From positions 1-64,000 of the forward strand of contig JAIOJA010000079.1 in assembly GCA_019912315.1 (NCBI GenBank): DNA of 64,000 bases, written 5' to 3'. Shown here piece after piece: positions 1 to 8,101 of this stretch. A program made the position numbers and the translations under genes. The notes under the pieces are model-generated. The model was not told the DNA's origin. It ran no database searches and saw only the letters and a program-made list of their open reading frames with translations. The stretch's first letter is position 1, and the number at the start of each line of letters is the position of its first letter. The DNA is from Planctomycetota bacterium (GTDB lineage: Bacteria; Planctomycetota; UBA8742; UBA2392).

Positions 1-286
1 GGCAAAACGCCTGAAGTCGGTGTAGCCGCGGGGCATCTGAAACTGTGCCGAACCGGGGCTCGGGCCCGGTGTTGCGCGTTGGCCACGCGTGCAGGGAAAC
101 GCGAAATCCGGCGTCCAGGCCGGCAAAACAGACGCCCGCAGAACAATCGGATTCCGGCACAGCCGGAATCCGCGCCTGCCCGAACCGCCACGAGGCGACC
201 CGAATCGAGACTGGGGTCACTCAAGAAGAAATCTGCGCTGCTCCACGCCCTTTATCGCAAGTGGGCAGAAGGGATAATGGACAGAT
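1..286. other. Intergenic region at the window edge
   Basis: I see no convincing complete gene. At the very edge, minus-strand bases 36-1 could be the first 12 codons of a gene leaving the window (ATG then CCC CGC GGC TAC), which is too short to support. A perfect inverted repeat lies at 148-172. GATAAT at 273-278, 8 nt before the next gene, is a possible -10 box. Confidence 0.5.
148..172. repeat. Perfect 11-bp inverted repeat
   Basis: CGGATTCCGGC (148-158), ACA, then its exact reverse complement (162-172). The stem is very stable and has no T-tract on either side, so it is more likely a structured spacer or part of a dispersed repeat than a classical terminator. Confidence 0.6.
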
Positions 287-1243
287 ATGCCTATTGAGTT
301 CAATTGTCCAAGCTGCCTGAAGGGTTACCGCGTTGCCGACTCGCACGTCGGCAAGCGCGTGAAGTGCAAATCATGCGGCAACGCCATGACTGTGCCGGAC
401 CTGTCCGGGCTGACGCTGTCCGACGACACCCGTGAAGTACAGCGCCCGCCGAAGCGTCACAGCTCCACGAAGATTCTGCCCGAGAACCGCCCGCGCCCTC
501 AGGCGCCGCAACGCAACACTCCGTCGGACACGGCCAGACTCGCGGACACTCCCGCCCCGAAGCTGCCGGGCGGCAAGTTGCCCCCCGGCAAGATTCCCGC
601 CGCGCTGCAAGGCAAGCCGGAACTGGCGAAGCTGAAACGCGCGCCGACCCGGGCCCACCAGCCCGAAGTGCCGCGCAAGCGCAAGCCCAACTTCGTTTTC
701 ATCCTCGGCGCGCTCGGCGTGATCGCAGGCTTTTTCCTACCGTGGTTCAGCGTTTCGATCCCCCACTTTGAGGGGACCGTCGCGGGGTTTAACTTGGCGC
801 TGAAGGGCGGCGATCTTGCGAGCGCCATGGCGCTGGACGGCGTGTACGCGGACAACCCGATCGTGCAATCCATCAGCGGCAAGCCCGACAGGGCGCTGGC
901 GCTGTTCGCCCTGTACCTGATTCCCGCGCTCGCTTTGTACGGCGTCGTTGACGACCTTCGCTGCGCCGGCAAGGGCAAAGGACGCTGGTATCTGCGCCTG
1001 GTCGTCGCGCTGTCCCCGGTGCTTGCGGGCGCGATCATCTACCTGGCGCTGCGCGAGCCCATCAATGCCTACTTCGCGGCCGGCGTGAACATCGACCGCG
1101 ACGCCGCTATCAGCGCCCTCGGGCCGGGCGCCTACACGATTGCCGGCGCGTGGCTGGTGCTGCTGCTCGGGGTAGTGCTCGCGCCGCGGGTCAAGAAGCC
1201 CGACACGCCCGCTCCGCCCCCAAATGCGAAAGAGCCCGCCTGA
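287..1243 (+). CDS. MJ0042-type zinc-ribbon membrane protein
   Basis: A 318-residue protein that begins with a small zinc ribbon: CPSC at residues 7-10 and CKSC about 22 residues later, the MJ0042/zinc-finger pattern common at the N-terminus of planctomycete proteins. A Pro/Lys/Arg-rich linker (about 45-130) follows, then a membrane part with about four hydrophobic segments beginning at FVFILGALGVIAGFFLPWF. A Pro-rich tail ends the protein. It is probably an integral cytoplasmic-membrane protein with the ribbon in the cytoplasm; its function is unknown. The start is supported by the ribbon lying immediately after the ATG. The stop codon sits in the loop of a terminator shared with the convergent downstream gene. 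Confidence 0.75.
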   Translation: MPIEFNCPSCLKGYRVADSHVGKRVKCKSCGNAMTVPDLSGLTLSDDTREVQRPPKRHSSTKILPENRPRPQAPQRNTPSDTARLADTPAPKLPGGKLPPGKIPAALQGKPELAKLKRAPTRAHQPEVPRKRKPNFVFILGALGVIAGFFLPWFSVSIPHFEGTVAGFNLALKGGDLASAMALDGVYADNPIVQSISGKPDRALALFALYLIPALALYGVVDDLRCAGKGKGRWYLRLVVALSPVLAGAIIYLALREPINAYFAAGVNIDRDAAISALGPGAYTIAGAWLVLLLGVVLAPRVKKPDTPAPPPNAKEPA

Positions 1244-1256
1244 TGGCGGGCTCTTT
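1229..1256. terminator. Bidirectional terminator hairpin
   Basis: A perfect 12-bp stem AAAGAGCCCGCC / GGCGGGCTCTTT with a 4-nt loop. The TGA stop of the plus-strand gene begins the loop. The A-rich 5' arm and T-rich 3' arm suit termination from both directions between convergent genes. Confidence 0.85.
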
Positions 1257-1270
1257 GCCGGCTGCCGGCT

Positions 1271-2212
1271 CTAGTCCCAGGACCAGTCCTGGACGAAGTT
1301 CTTGAACGTCTCAGCGGGGTCCTTCTGGAAGTCGGAGGTCGCGCTGATGTCGATCTGCACCTTGGTGTACTTCTTTTCGGTTTCCCAGTCATAGGTGTCG
1401 CCCATGAAGCGCAACACCAGGAAAGTGTCACCCTTGTCGCTGTGGAACCAGTAGGCCATCGTGCTGTCGTAGCGGTTAAGAATGAACAGGGGCTTCACTT
1501 CCGCGTTATTGAGCTTCTGCAGGCGCTTCAGCAGCAGCGCATAGCCGTCCACGCCCTCCTCGACGCCGGTGATCAGGTCAAGCGCTTTTGTCTGCCACTC
1601 GTCGAGATGCTCCTTGAGCTTCGCAACGTCGCCCTTCTCAATGGCGTCCTTGATCGACTTCACGCCCGGCGCCGCATAGTCCGTGCGGTAGTCGCTGGAT
1701 GAGTAGCTCGCGAGGTACCAGTTCTTCGGCGTCTCCCCCTCTTCGGTCCACTTGCCTTCACGAACCAGCTTCACCATGTTGACGGCCTCACCATTCTTGA
1801 CGGCGATCACGGCGAAGTTGCCAACCTTGCCCTGCTCACGGAGCACACCCTCTTCGCTGTAGCCCTTGAGGATCTTGGCCATCACCTGAAGGTAGGTCTG
1901 CTCTTCGTCGCCGTCGCTTTCCCAGGAGGCTTCGTCGAGGTAGTCCTGCGAGTCCGGCTGGAAGCAGCCCTTCAGGCCCGCCATGTCACCGCCCTTAGCG
2001 GCCTTGAGCGCCTTGAGGTAAACTTCCATGGGCTTCTTGTGCCCCTCAAGGTTGCCTTCCTGAACCTTCAGTTCACCCGGCTTGGGCAGAGCGTCCTGCG
2101 CAACCAGTTCAACTTTGCCTGCCGTTGCACCTGCTTCGTCCGCAATCACCGGCGCGATGAACGCCATGCTTAAGGCGCCAGCTGCCACGCCCGCCAACAG
2201 AATCCGCTTCAT
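1271..2212 (-). CDS. Exported protein of unknown function
   Basis: A 313-residue protein starting with a clear Sec signal peptide (MKRILLAGVAAGALSMAF, cleavage near ADEAG). I chose the ATG at 2212 over one seven codons upstream because AGGGGA sits 6-7 nt before it. The mature part is acidic and Lys-rich, with no motif I recognise. It may hold two alpha+beta modules of about 120 residues, the first around residues 50-150 with an NTF2/DUF4878-like feel; that is only an impression. A strong promoter lies upstream at 2268-2295. The expected location is the periplasm or outer face. Confidence 0.7.
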   Translation of the reverse strand: MKRILLAGVAAGALSMAFIAPVIADEAGATAGKVELVAQDALPKPGELKVQEGNLEGHKKPMEVYLKALKAAKGGDMAGLKGCFQPDSQDYLDEASWESDGDEEQTYLQVMAKILKGYSEEGVLREQGKVGNFAVIAVKNGEAVNMVKLVREGKWTEEGETPKNWYLASYSSSDYRTDYAAPGVKSIKDAIEKGDVAKLKEHLDEWQTKALDLITGVEEGVDGYALLLKRLQKLNNAEVKPLFILNRYDSTMAYWFHSDKGDTFLVLRFMGDTYDWETEKKYTKVQIDISATSDFQKDPAETFKNFVQDWSWD

Positions 2213-2267
2213 GGAAATCCCCTGTTTCGACAAAATGGTCCGACGCCCGCCGGACCAGCGAGGGGAA

Positions 2268-2295
2268 AGAATAGGTCACAGGAAGTTAACGTCAA
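2268..2295 (-). promoter_or_regulatory. Sigma70-type promoter
   Basis: Read on the minus strand: TTGACG, 16 nt, TATTCT, about 55 nt before the start of the exported protein at 2212. It is back to back with the acyl-CoA dehydrogenase promoter. Confidence 0.6.
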
Positions 2296-2323
2296 TCTTT
2301 CATTCTGCATGGGCGCGTCTCGG

Positions 2324-2351
2324 TTGCGCGTCCGGGAGGTAGGTCTATTCT
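2324..2351 (+). promoter_or_regulatory. Candidate promoter of the acyl-CoA dehydrogenase
   Basis: TTGCGC, 16 nt, TATTCT on the plus strand, 37 nt before the ATG at 2389. AAGGA lies 6 nt before that ATG as the ribosome site. Confidence 0.5.
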
Positions 2352-2388
2352 GGCGATTATGTTTTAAACCCGCGTTCAAGGATGACCC

Positions 2389-3546
2389 ATGGATTTCGCC
2401 CTCACCGAAGAACAGACGATGTTCCAGCAGGCCGCCGCTGATTTCTGCAAAACGGAAGTCGAGTCCGTCGCGATTCAACTGGAAGCCAGCCACGAGTTCC
2501 CAATGGAACTCACGAAGAAGATGAGCGAACTGGGTTTCATGGGGCTGGTAATCCCGGAGCAGTACGGCGGCGTGGGCGCGGACTACCTGGCGTACCTGCT
2601 GGTGGAAGGCGAAATCGCCAAGACAAGTATCTCTCTCAGCATGACCTTGGGCGCGCAGAACAGCCTGGTGGCCCTGCCGATCATGAACTTCGCCACCGAG
2701 CAACAGAAGCAGCAGTGGCTGCCGCCGCTCGCAAGTGGCGAAAAGCTGGGCAGCTTCGCACTAACCGAGCCCGGCGCAGGCAGCGATCCGGCCGGCATGA
2801 GAACCACCGCCGAAAAGAAGGGCGACAAGTGGGTGTTGAACGGCACCAAGCTGTACATCACGAACGGCGCCGTCGCCGAATATCTGATTGTGTGGGCCGT
2901 CACCGGCAAGAAGGATGACGGCAAGCCGCTGATCAGTGCCTTTCTCGTGGACAAGACCGTCAGTCCATACAAGGTAGGAACGGTCGAGGAAAAGATGGGC
3001 GTGCATGCCAGCCCGACGACCGAACTGATTTTCGAGGACTGTGAAGTCCCCGCCGAGAACCTGCTTGGCAAAGAGGGCGACGGCCTGAAGGTCGCACTGA
3101 TCACCCTGAACACAGGACGTTGCAGTGTCGCCACCCAGAGCCTCGGCCTGGCGGAAGCGGCCTGGCTGCGGGCCAAGAAATTCGCCGGCGAGCGCGAACA
3201 GTTCGGCCAGAAGATCGCCGACTTCCAGGGCATCGGCTTCAAGCTGGCCGACATGATCACGGAATTGAACGCGGCCAAAGGGCTGGTCTGGCAGGCCGTC
3301 TGGTTGAAAGAACAGTACGGGCTCAGCGATCCGAGGTTCATCAGCATGGCGGCCCAGGCCAAGCTGTACGCGAGCGAGATGGCCGAGCGCGTAACGAGCG
3401 CGGCGATCCAGATCCACGGCGGCTACGGCTACATGCGCGAGTATCGCGTGGAGGAATTCTTCCGCGCCGCGCGTCTGATGACGATTATAGAAGGCACGTC
3501 CGAAATCCAGCGCCTGACAATCAGCCGCTGGGAGATGAAGGAGTAA
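2389..3546 (+). CDS. Acyl-CoA dehydrogenase
   Basis: A 385-residue flavoprotein of the acyl-CoA dehydrogenase family, which oxidises acyl-CoA to trans-2-enoyl-CoA and passes electrons to ETF. Length and domain order (alpha N-terminal, beta middle, alpha C-terminal) match the short/medium/branched-chain members. Visible signatures are AGSDPAGMRTTA, the C-terminal QIHGGYGYMREY, and EGTSEIQRL near the end, whose first Glu (about residue 368) is at the usual catalytic-base position. It stands alone behind its own promoter; chain-length preference cannot be read. Its last 26 nt overlap the convergent GNAT gene. Confidence 0.93.
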   Translation: MDFALTEEQTMFQQAAADFCKTEVESVAIQLEASHEFPMELTKKMSELGFMGLVIPEQYGGVGADYLAYLLVEGEIAKTSISLSMTLGAQNSLVALPIMNFATEQQKQQWLPPLASGEKLGSFALTEPGAGSDPAGMRTTAEKKGDKWVLNGTKLYITNGAVAEYLIVWAVTGKKDDGKPLISAFLVDKTVSPYKVGTVEEKMGVHASPTTELIFEDCEVPAENLLGKEGDGLKVALITLNTGRCSVATQSLGLAEAAWLRAKKFAGEREQFGQKIADFQGIGFKLADMITELNAAKGLVWQAVWLKEQYGLSDPRFISMAAQAKLYASEMAERVTSAAIQIHGGYGYMREYRVEEFFRAARLMTIIEGTSEIQRLTISRWEMKE

Positions 3547-4063
3547 GTTCGAACACAATCATTTCGCCAAGACGCGGGTCGCGCTCCGGGCCGAGACGCC
3601 TGAAGCCGAGTTTGGCGAGCATCCCCTGGCTGACTTCGTTCTGCTTGAGTGTACGGGCAAGGATGGCTTTCACGGCCGGTTGCTGGAAACACCAGCCGGC
3701 GAGCGCGCGCACCGCCTCGCTGGCGTAGCCCCTGCGTCGAAACCTCGGCTCGGTTTCGTAGCCGACTTCGACGCGCCCGTCCGCGCCGGGCGGGCCTTTC
3801 AGGTTGATTACACCGATCAGGGTCGCAGGCCGCGTCAACAGGATCAGGCGACCCAGCCACTTCAGCGGCACACGTTCACTTTCAACGGCAACGATCTGTC
3901 CCGGTAACTGAAAGGCCACGACGCCATCGCTCGGCCAGCCGGGCGCGATCCCCGCCCCAAGTAACTCGCTGACGCGCACGCGATTTTCGGTACGGGCCGC
4001 CAGCATCAGCGGCAGGCCGAACGGCACGAGGCGCAGGCGTTCGGTTTCGATCACGTCACTCAA
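3521..4063 (-). CDS. GNAT-family N-acetyltransferase
   Basis: A 180-residue protein beginning MSDVIETERLRLVPF, the typical opening of RimJ/RimL-type acetyltransferases. Motif A is visible as EPRFRRRGYASEAVRAL (acetyl-CoA pyrophosphate loop), followed by VKAILARTLKQNEVSQGML and LGFRRLG, typical of the C-terminal strand-helix. It should transfer acetyl from acetyl-CoA to an amine; the substrate is unknown. It overlaps the upstream DUF6544-like gene by 8 nt, so the two are probably cotranscribed. Its 3' end overlaps the acyl-CoA dehydrogenase tail-to-tail. Confidence 0.85.
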   Translation of the reverse strand: MSDVIETERLRLVPFGLPLMLAARTENRVRVSELLGAGIAPGWPSDGVVAFQLPGQIVAVESERVPLKWLGRLILLTRPATLIGVINLKGPPGADGRVEVGYETEPRFRRRGYASEAVRALAGWCFQQPAVKAILARTLKQNEVSQGMLAKLGFRRLGPERDPRLGEMIVFELTPSSPSG

Positions 4064-4883
4064 GGAACTCGATGTCCTTCATGTCGGCGCGGTAAAACTC
4101 GCCTTCGCCCCACTTGGCAGTACCGAAGTGCCACCCTACGCGGAATCTGGACGGCACCGTGTAGCCATCGATCGTCTGCTCGGTCTCCATGATGCCGCCG
4201 AAAGGCAGCAACTCGTACTTGCCGCTCGCGCCCTGGTTGCCCCAGCGTTGCCCGCTGACTTCCAGAATGCGCCCGTCGGCATCGAGTTTGTAATCGACCG
4301 TCAACTCGTATTCGTCCAGCTTCAGCTTCGCGCGGGCCGTGTCCGTGTCCACCTCCCGCCACTCGCCCGCCAATAGTGCCGGCGGAAACCACATGGCCTC
4401 CAGCAAGGCGCGATGGGCGGCGCTTTTCACCAGGTCTTCGCCGCGGCTCTTGACCGCATGAAACAGACCCCAGAACCAGAAGTTCACGCCGCCCCGACCC
4501 TCAACATAGTGATCGCCGCCGCTGAGGCGCATGAGGCCGCTTTTCACACAGGCGCGCCAGACGAACCCGCCAGGCAGGCGCAGCACCTGCTCAGCGACAC
4601 AGGGCAGCCACCTGCCATCTTTCGCCGGGCGAATCTCCCCCACCTGTTTGAACCGCACGGCGCGCACCGGCCTGGCGTGCGCGCCGATCGCGTGTCGCAG
4701 TAGGCGCTGGGCGGTTTCCGGCAAACCATCGAGGTCGCGGTCCAGCGTCACCGGCGACATGTGTTCGAGCGATATCCCCCACTGCTTCATCTCCCGCATA
4801 TGCCGGCGCCACCGCACGCGCGCCACTGCCAGCGCAAGCCCCAGCGTCAACAACAGCCCAATGCCAAGGATGATCCACTCCAT
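4056..4883 (-). CDS. DUF6544-like membrane-anchored protein
   Basis: A 275-residue protein with one N-terminal transmembrane helix (about residues 2-22) followed by RVRWRRH, placing the rest probably on the cytoplasmic side. The body is beta-rich, with features I associate with DUF6544 (formerly DUF6920): MWFPPALL, a Gly/Trp-rich segment, and a C-terminal YTVPSRFRVGWHFGT. Biochemical function is unknown. It heads a two-gene unit with the acetyltransferase. No SD is visible; a TAGCCT hexamer ends 6 nt before the ATG, suggesting a leaderless mRNA. Confidence 0.6.
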   Translation of the reverse strand: MEWIILGIGLLLTLGLALAVARVRWRRHMREMKQWGISLEHMSPVTLDRDLDGLPETAQRLLRHAIGAHARPVRAVRFKQVGEIRPAKDGRWLPCVAEQVLRLPGGFVWRACVKSGLMRLSGGDHYVEGRGGVNFWFWGLFHAVKSRGEDLVKSAAHRALLEAMWFPPALLAGEWREVDTDTARAKLKLDEYELTVDYKLDADGRILEVSGQRWGNQGASGKYELLPFGGIMETEQTIDGYTVPSRFRVGWHFGTAKWGEGEFYRADMKDIEFLE

Positions 4884-4889
4884 CGTGAC

Positions 4890-4895
4890 AGGCTA
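4890..4895 (-). promoter_or_regulatory. -10 box 6 nt before ATG (leaderless candidate)
   Basis: TAGCCT on the minus strand, then 6 nt, then the ATG at 4883. Confidence 0.4.
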
Positions 4896-4980
4896 ACCCC
4901 GATCCGCTTTTCGTGGAATGCCGCTCGTATTCACCCTGTTCGCCTGCTGGAATCCGCGCAGTCCCATTCACGGAGATACA

Positions 4981-5826
4981 ATGCATCGCACACCGCTTAC
5001 ATCCGCTGCCGCCATACTGGTACTCGCGGCGGCTTTCGTCGCCATGCAACTCAACACCAGCGTCGCCCAGGAAGCTGGTGAGAAGCCTGGTGAAGTAAAA
5101 GAGTACTTCCCGGACATCCAGACGAAGACTGTCAACTACAAGGACGGCGAGGCCGAATGCGACGGCTTCGTCGCCTGGGACGCCAACTTCGAAGGCGAGC
5201 GCCCCGTCGTGCTGATCGTCCACGACTGGATGGGGCGCGGCAAGTTCGATGAGCAGCGCGCGCGCGAAATCGCCAGCATGGGCTACCTCGCCTTCAGCAT
5301 CGACGTATACGGCAAGGGCGTGCGTCCGGCCAACCGCGAAGAGGCCGCCAAAGCGGCCGGCGCCTGGCGCGGCGGCGACAAGGAAGCCTTTCGCAAGCGC
5401 CTGAAGGCCGGCATGGACGCGGCGCTGACCAGCGAAATGGCGGACGCGGGCAACGTCGTCGCCATCGGTTACTGCTTCGGCGGCAGCGCCGTCATGCAGC
5501 TCGCGCGCAGCGGCGCAAAATTAAAAGGCGTCGTCCCGTTTCATGGCGGCTACAGCACGGAGCCCGAGGGAGACGCAGGCAACATCAAGTGCAAGGTGCT
5601 GATCCTGCACGGCGCGGACGACAACTTCGACGGGCTTGTCGGCATCCACAAAGAGCTCAAGGCCGCCGGCGTGGAGTACGAGATCGACGCCTACGGCCAC
5701 GCCGTACACGCCTTCACCAACCCGGCCGCCGGAAACAACCCCGCTTCCGGCGTTGCCTATGACGCCGTCGCCGACACGCGCAGCTGGGAGCGCATGAAAG
5801 ACTTCCTCTGGGAAGTCTTCGAATGA
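4981..5826 (+). CDS. Exported dienelactone hydrolase family protein
   Basis: A 281-residue alpha/beta hydrolase with a Sec signal peptide (about residues 1-30, ending near SVAQEAG). The triad of the dienelactone hydrolase family is visible: nucleophile Cys165 in GYCFGGSA, acid in HGADDNFDG (about 213-214), and His in GHAVHAF (240/243). It should hydrolyse an ester or lactone outside the cytoplasm; the natural substrate is unknown. The start is set by GGAGAT 5-6 nt before the ATG and by the signal peptide; an upstream in-frame ATG at 4918 would bury it. Confidence 0.87.
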   Translation: MHRTPLTSAAAILVLAAAFVAMQLNTSVAQEAGEKPGEVKEYFPDIQTKTVNYKDGEAECDGFVAWDANFEGERPVVLIVHDWMGRGKFDEQRAREIASMGYLAFSIDVYGKGVRPANREEAAKAAGAWRGGDKEAFRKRLKAGMDAALTSEMADAGNVVAIGYCFGGSAVMQLARSGAKLKGVVPFHGGYSTEPEGDAGNIKCKVLILHGADDNFDGLVGIHKELKAAGVEYEIDAYGHAVHAFTNPAAGNNPASGVAYDAVADTRSWERMKDFLWEVFE

Positions 5827-5846
5827 AGCACGGCCCTGCGCAATCG

Positions 5847-5867
5847 TGGCAACGCAGTGCGTTGCCA
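5847..5867. repeat. Perfect 10-bp inverted repeat
   Basis: TGGCAACGCA G TGCGTTGCCA, just after the hydrolase stop in the 138-bp gap before the convergent glycosyltransferase. It could fold into a hairpin or be a protein site. It has no T-tract. Confidence 0.5.
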
Positions 5868-5957
5868 AGCGAAGTTTGCAAAGCAAAGGGCGGGGCACGC
5901 GTCGAAGCTGACGGGCGAACGGATGCAGCGTTGATTCACGCGGCGTTCGCCGCGTGT

Positions 5958-5977
5958 CCCCGGCCTATCGGCCGGGG
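5958..5977. terminator. GC-rich hairpin at the end of the glycosyltransferase
   Basis: CCCCGGCC TATC GGCCGGGG; the minus-strand stop codon falls at the loop. The stem is strong but lacks a U-tract, so it may be a weak or Rho-assisted terminator. Confidence 0.5.
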
Positions 5978-7218
5978 CGCTGTAGCTGCTCGACCAGTTC
6001 GCAGGTCTGCTGCATCCAGGCAACCGTGTCGAATCGTTCCGCGATCGCGCCGGCGCGCTTCCTTAGTGCGGCATCGTTCAGCAATCGGTCCAGCATCCTC
6101 GCGATATGTGGTGCCTTGAAGTGTTTGGGCGCAAGCCCATCCCCCACGCCAAGGTCGCGCACGCGGCTCAGGTTGTCCAACTGGTCGTGCGCCATGTGAT
6201 AGATCAGGTGCGGCACGCCCGCCGCCAACGCTTGCGCGCACGTACCCACGCCGCCGTGATAGACCAACGCGCCCGCGCGGGGCAGTGCCTCGCTGAAGGG
6301 AACATAGCTGAAGTGTCTCATCGTGTCCGGCAGGTTGCCCGGAATCGTTTCCGGGAATCGTGACAGCAGCATGCCGCGCCGCCCCAATAACTTCAGCGCT
6401 TGCACGCCCTCGCGAAAAAACTCGTGCCCGTGCGCCATCGCACTGCCGGGCGTGAACACCACCGGCGCCTCGCCCGCGCCCAGGAATTCTTCAACTTCGG
6501 GCGGCAGGTCATGCAGGCCTCTCTCATCGAACATGGGGAAGCCTGTCAGGCGCGTCTGTTCAGGCCAGTCCGGTTGTGGCGGGCCAAACCAATCCGGGAA
6601 CAGCCCGAGCACCCGATCCGGTGAATGCCACCAGTCCCTGATGATGTCTTTCACGCGCGGCAGACCGTGCTCGCGCCGAAAACGATTCAGCTCGGGAAGC
6701 ACGTGCTTGTCCGCAACCTTGCTGCCAGCCCACCACTGAAACGCCTTCAGCCAACCCGGTGCCCACTGCGGAATCGGCGCCCCGTGCAGCAGCGGCTGGC
6801 GATAGCGGCTCAGCAACAGGCACGGCGCAAGGTGCACCGTGGCAAGCGGAATATCGAGCAAATCACGGGCGTTGCGCGCGCCGAAAGCCAGCGTGCCCGC
6901 CAGCATCACCGTCTCGCCGGGCTTGTTCAGTTCACGTGCGTACTCGACAATCGGCCCATAGCTGTGGTTCAACGCCTTCTTCACCAGCGTCTCGAAAGCC
7001 TTCTTCGGGTGCCACAGGTTCGGGTCATCCTGCACGCGCTCGAAATCTTCGCGGCTGCCAATGGCACGAAATTCCAAACCGGCCTTGCGGACCAGGTCTT
7101 CGAAAAAGCCGCTGGTGATGATGAACACTTCGTGACCGCGGGCCTGCAAAGCCTTGCCCACGCCGATGAACGGGTGGACGTCGCCGGCACTTCCCATTGG
7201 ATAGATCAGAACGCGCAG
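5965..7218 (-). CDS. GT-B glycosyltransferase (UDP-glycosyltransferase type)
   Basis: About 417 residues with the two-Rossmann GT-B layout. The N-terminal strand RVLIYPMGSAGDVHPF gives the acceptor-side Gly loop, and the C-terminal half carries VFTPGSAMAHGHEFF and VYHGGVGTCAQALAAGVP, the donor-nucleotide HGG motif of UDP-glucosyl/rhamnosyl transferases. The likely substrate is a lipid or small aglycone; which one is unknown. Start choice is unusual: AAGGAG (7226-7231) lies exactly 7 nt before a CTG that begins the first beta strand. The alternatives are GTG at 7296 (26 more residues with poor resemblance) or ATG at 7197 (which loses the strand). Confidence 0.85.
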   Translation of the reverse strand: MRVLIYPMGSAGDVHPFIGVGKALQARGHEVFIITSGFFEDLVRKAGLEFRAIGSREDFERVQDDPNLWHPKKAFETLVKKALNHSYGPIVEYARELNKPGETVMLAGTLAFGARNARDLLDIPLATVHLAPCLLLSRYRQPLLHGAPIPQWAPGWLKAFQWWAGSKVADKHVLPELNRFRREHGLPRVKDIIRDWWHSPDRVLGLFPDWFGPPQPDWPEQTRLTGFPMFDERGLHDLPPEVEEFLGAGEAPVVFTPGSAMAHGHEFFREGVQALKLLGRRGMLLSRFPETIPGNLPDTMRHFSYVPFSEALPRAGALVYHGGVGTCAQALAAGVPHLIYHMAHDQLDNLSRVRDLGVGDGLAPKHFKAPHIARMLDRLLNDAALRKRAGAIAERFDTVAWMQQTCELVEQLQRPGR

Positions 7219-7298
7219 GGTGTGGCTCCTTGTGTCGCGCCCATGATGAATCCGGTTCAGGACGAAAAAGTTGCCTGACCCGGCCGGGGACTGCACGC

Positions 7299-7304
7299 TA
7301 TAAT
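7299..7304 (+). promoter_or_regulatory. TATAAT 6 nt before ATG (leaderless candidate)
   Basis: A consensus TATAAT whose expected transcription start coincides with the ATG at 7311. No SD is possible in so short a leader. The -35 is weak (TGACC at 7276-7280). Confidence 0.6.
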
Positions 7305-7310
7305 TTAGGG

Positions 7311-7643
7311 ATGCACGACGATACCCCGATGGAACCAGTGGACGACGACACGCATGAGCAGGGGCGCGACGACAGCACCATGATCGCCGCGAAGGTCAAA
7401 GTCTGGTTCTACGACGATGACAAGACGCCGGTCGATTTCGTCCTGTTTGTGCTTGAGCAATACTTCGGCTTTGACGAGCCCAAGGCACGGGCAACGGTGG
7501 ACCGCATCCGCAAGAACGGCAAGACCGTCGTCGCCGAACTGCCGGCCATACCCGCCGAGATCGCCCGAAAGCGCGTGGAAGAAGCCGCAGCCGACGCCGG
7601 CTATCCATTCAAAATCGAAATCGAAGGCAACCGGACCGTATAG
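7311..7643 (+). CDS. Divergent ClpS-like adaptor
   Basis: A 110-residue protein with an acidic, disordered N-terminal tail of about 25 residues and a ClpS-like core starting KVKVWFYDDDKTPVDFVLFVL. ClpS delivers N-degron substrates to ClpA/ClpC. The DDDKTPVDFV segment matches the substrate-pocket loop NDDYTPM, but the usual MLxVHxxG helix reads TVDRIRKNG, so the pocket His is replaced by Ile. The tail after it also departs from the family. It may bind other substrates or act as a regulator. A true ClpS paralog follows 55 nt downstream. Confidence 0.7.
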   Translation: MHDDTPMEPVDDDTHEQGRDDSTMIAAKVKVWFYDDDKTPVDFVLFVLEQYFGFDEPKARATVDRIRKNGKTVVAELPAIPAEIARKRVEEAAADAGYPFKIEIEGNRTV

Positions 7644-7686
7644 TTCTGGTGACATGCCCGCCCGCTGACCGTGTCGCACCGTGTGG

Positions 7687-7692
7687 TAGACT
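7687..7692 (+). promoter_or_regulatory. TAGACT 6 nt before ATG (leaderless candidate)
   Basis: The hexamer, then tgctcc, then the ATG of the second clpS gene. No SD is seen. Confidence 0.4.
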
Positions 7693-7698
7693 TGCTCC

Positions 7699-8010
7699 AT
7701 GCCTGACACACAGACATTGCCGAAGCCGAAGGTCGATGCCGACGCGAAATCCAAACGCGCGCCGCTGTGGAAGGTCATCCTGCACAACGACAGCAAAACC
7801 ACCATGGACTTCGTCATCTGGGTGCTCATGCGCTTCTTCGCCATGGACATCGACGCCGCCAAGAAAGTCATGCTGGAGGTTCACAACACAGGGCAGGGCG
7901 TCGCGGGCGTCTACCCGCAGGAAGTGGCGGAACTCAAGAAAGACCAGGTCGTCTCCGCGGCCCGCACACAGAAGTACCCCCTGACAGTCACCATCGAGCC
8001 CGACGAGTAG
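7699..8010 (+). CDS. clpS: ATP-dependent Clp protease adaptor ClpS
   Basis: A 103-residue canonical ClpS. The core has WKVILHNDSKTTMDFVIWVL (N-degron pocket loop), MLEVHNTGQGVAGVY with the pocket His, and a C-terminal EVAELKKDQV...YPLTVTIEPDE. It binds N-terminal destabilising residues and hands the substrate to ClpA or ClpC. It lies directly behind the divergent ClpS-like gene but appears to have its own -10 box, so the two may be separately transcribed. No clpA or clpC gene is in the window. Confidence 0.92.
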   Translation: MPDTQTLPKPKVDADAKSKRAPLWKVILHNDSKTTMDFVIWVLMRFFAMDIDAAKKVMLEVHNTGQGVAGVYPQEVAELKKDQVVSAARTQKYPLTVTIEPDE

Positions 8011-8101
8011 GCGGTCACGCTCAATTCAGGAAGTTCGAATTTGTGCCTGACCCCTGTAGTCTCTAACATCGTTGGCCCTGCAACCTCCCTCGGAGTACAC
8101 C

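Noticed and set aside
1..36. Minus-strand partial gene at the window edge
   Set aside because: Only 12 codons are visible, with no ribosome site; it cannot be supported.
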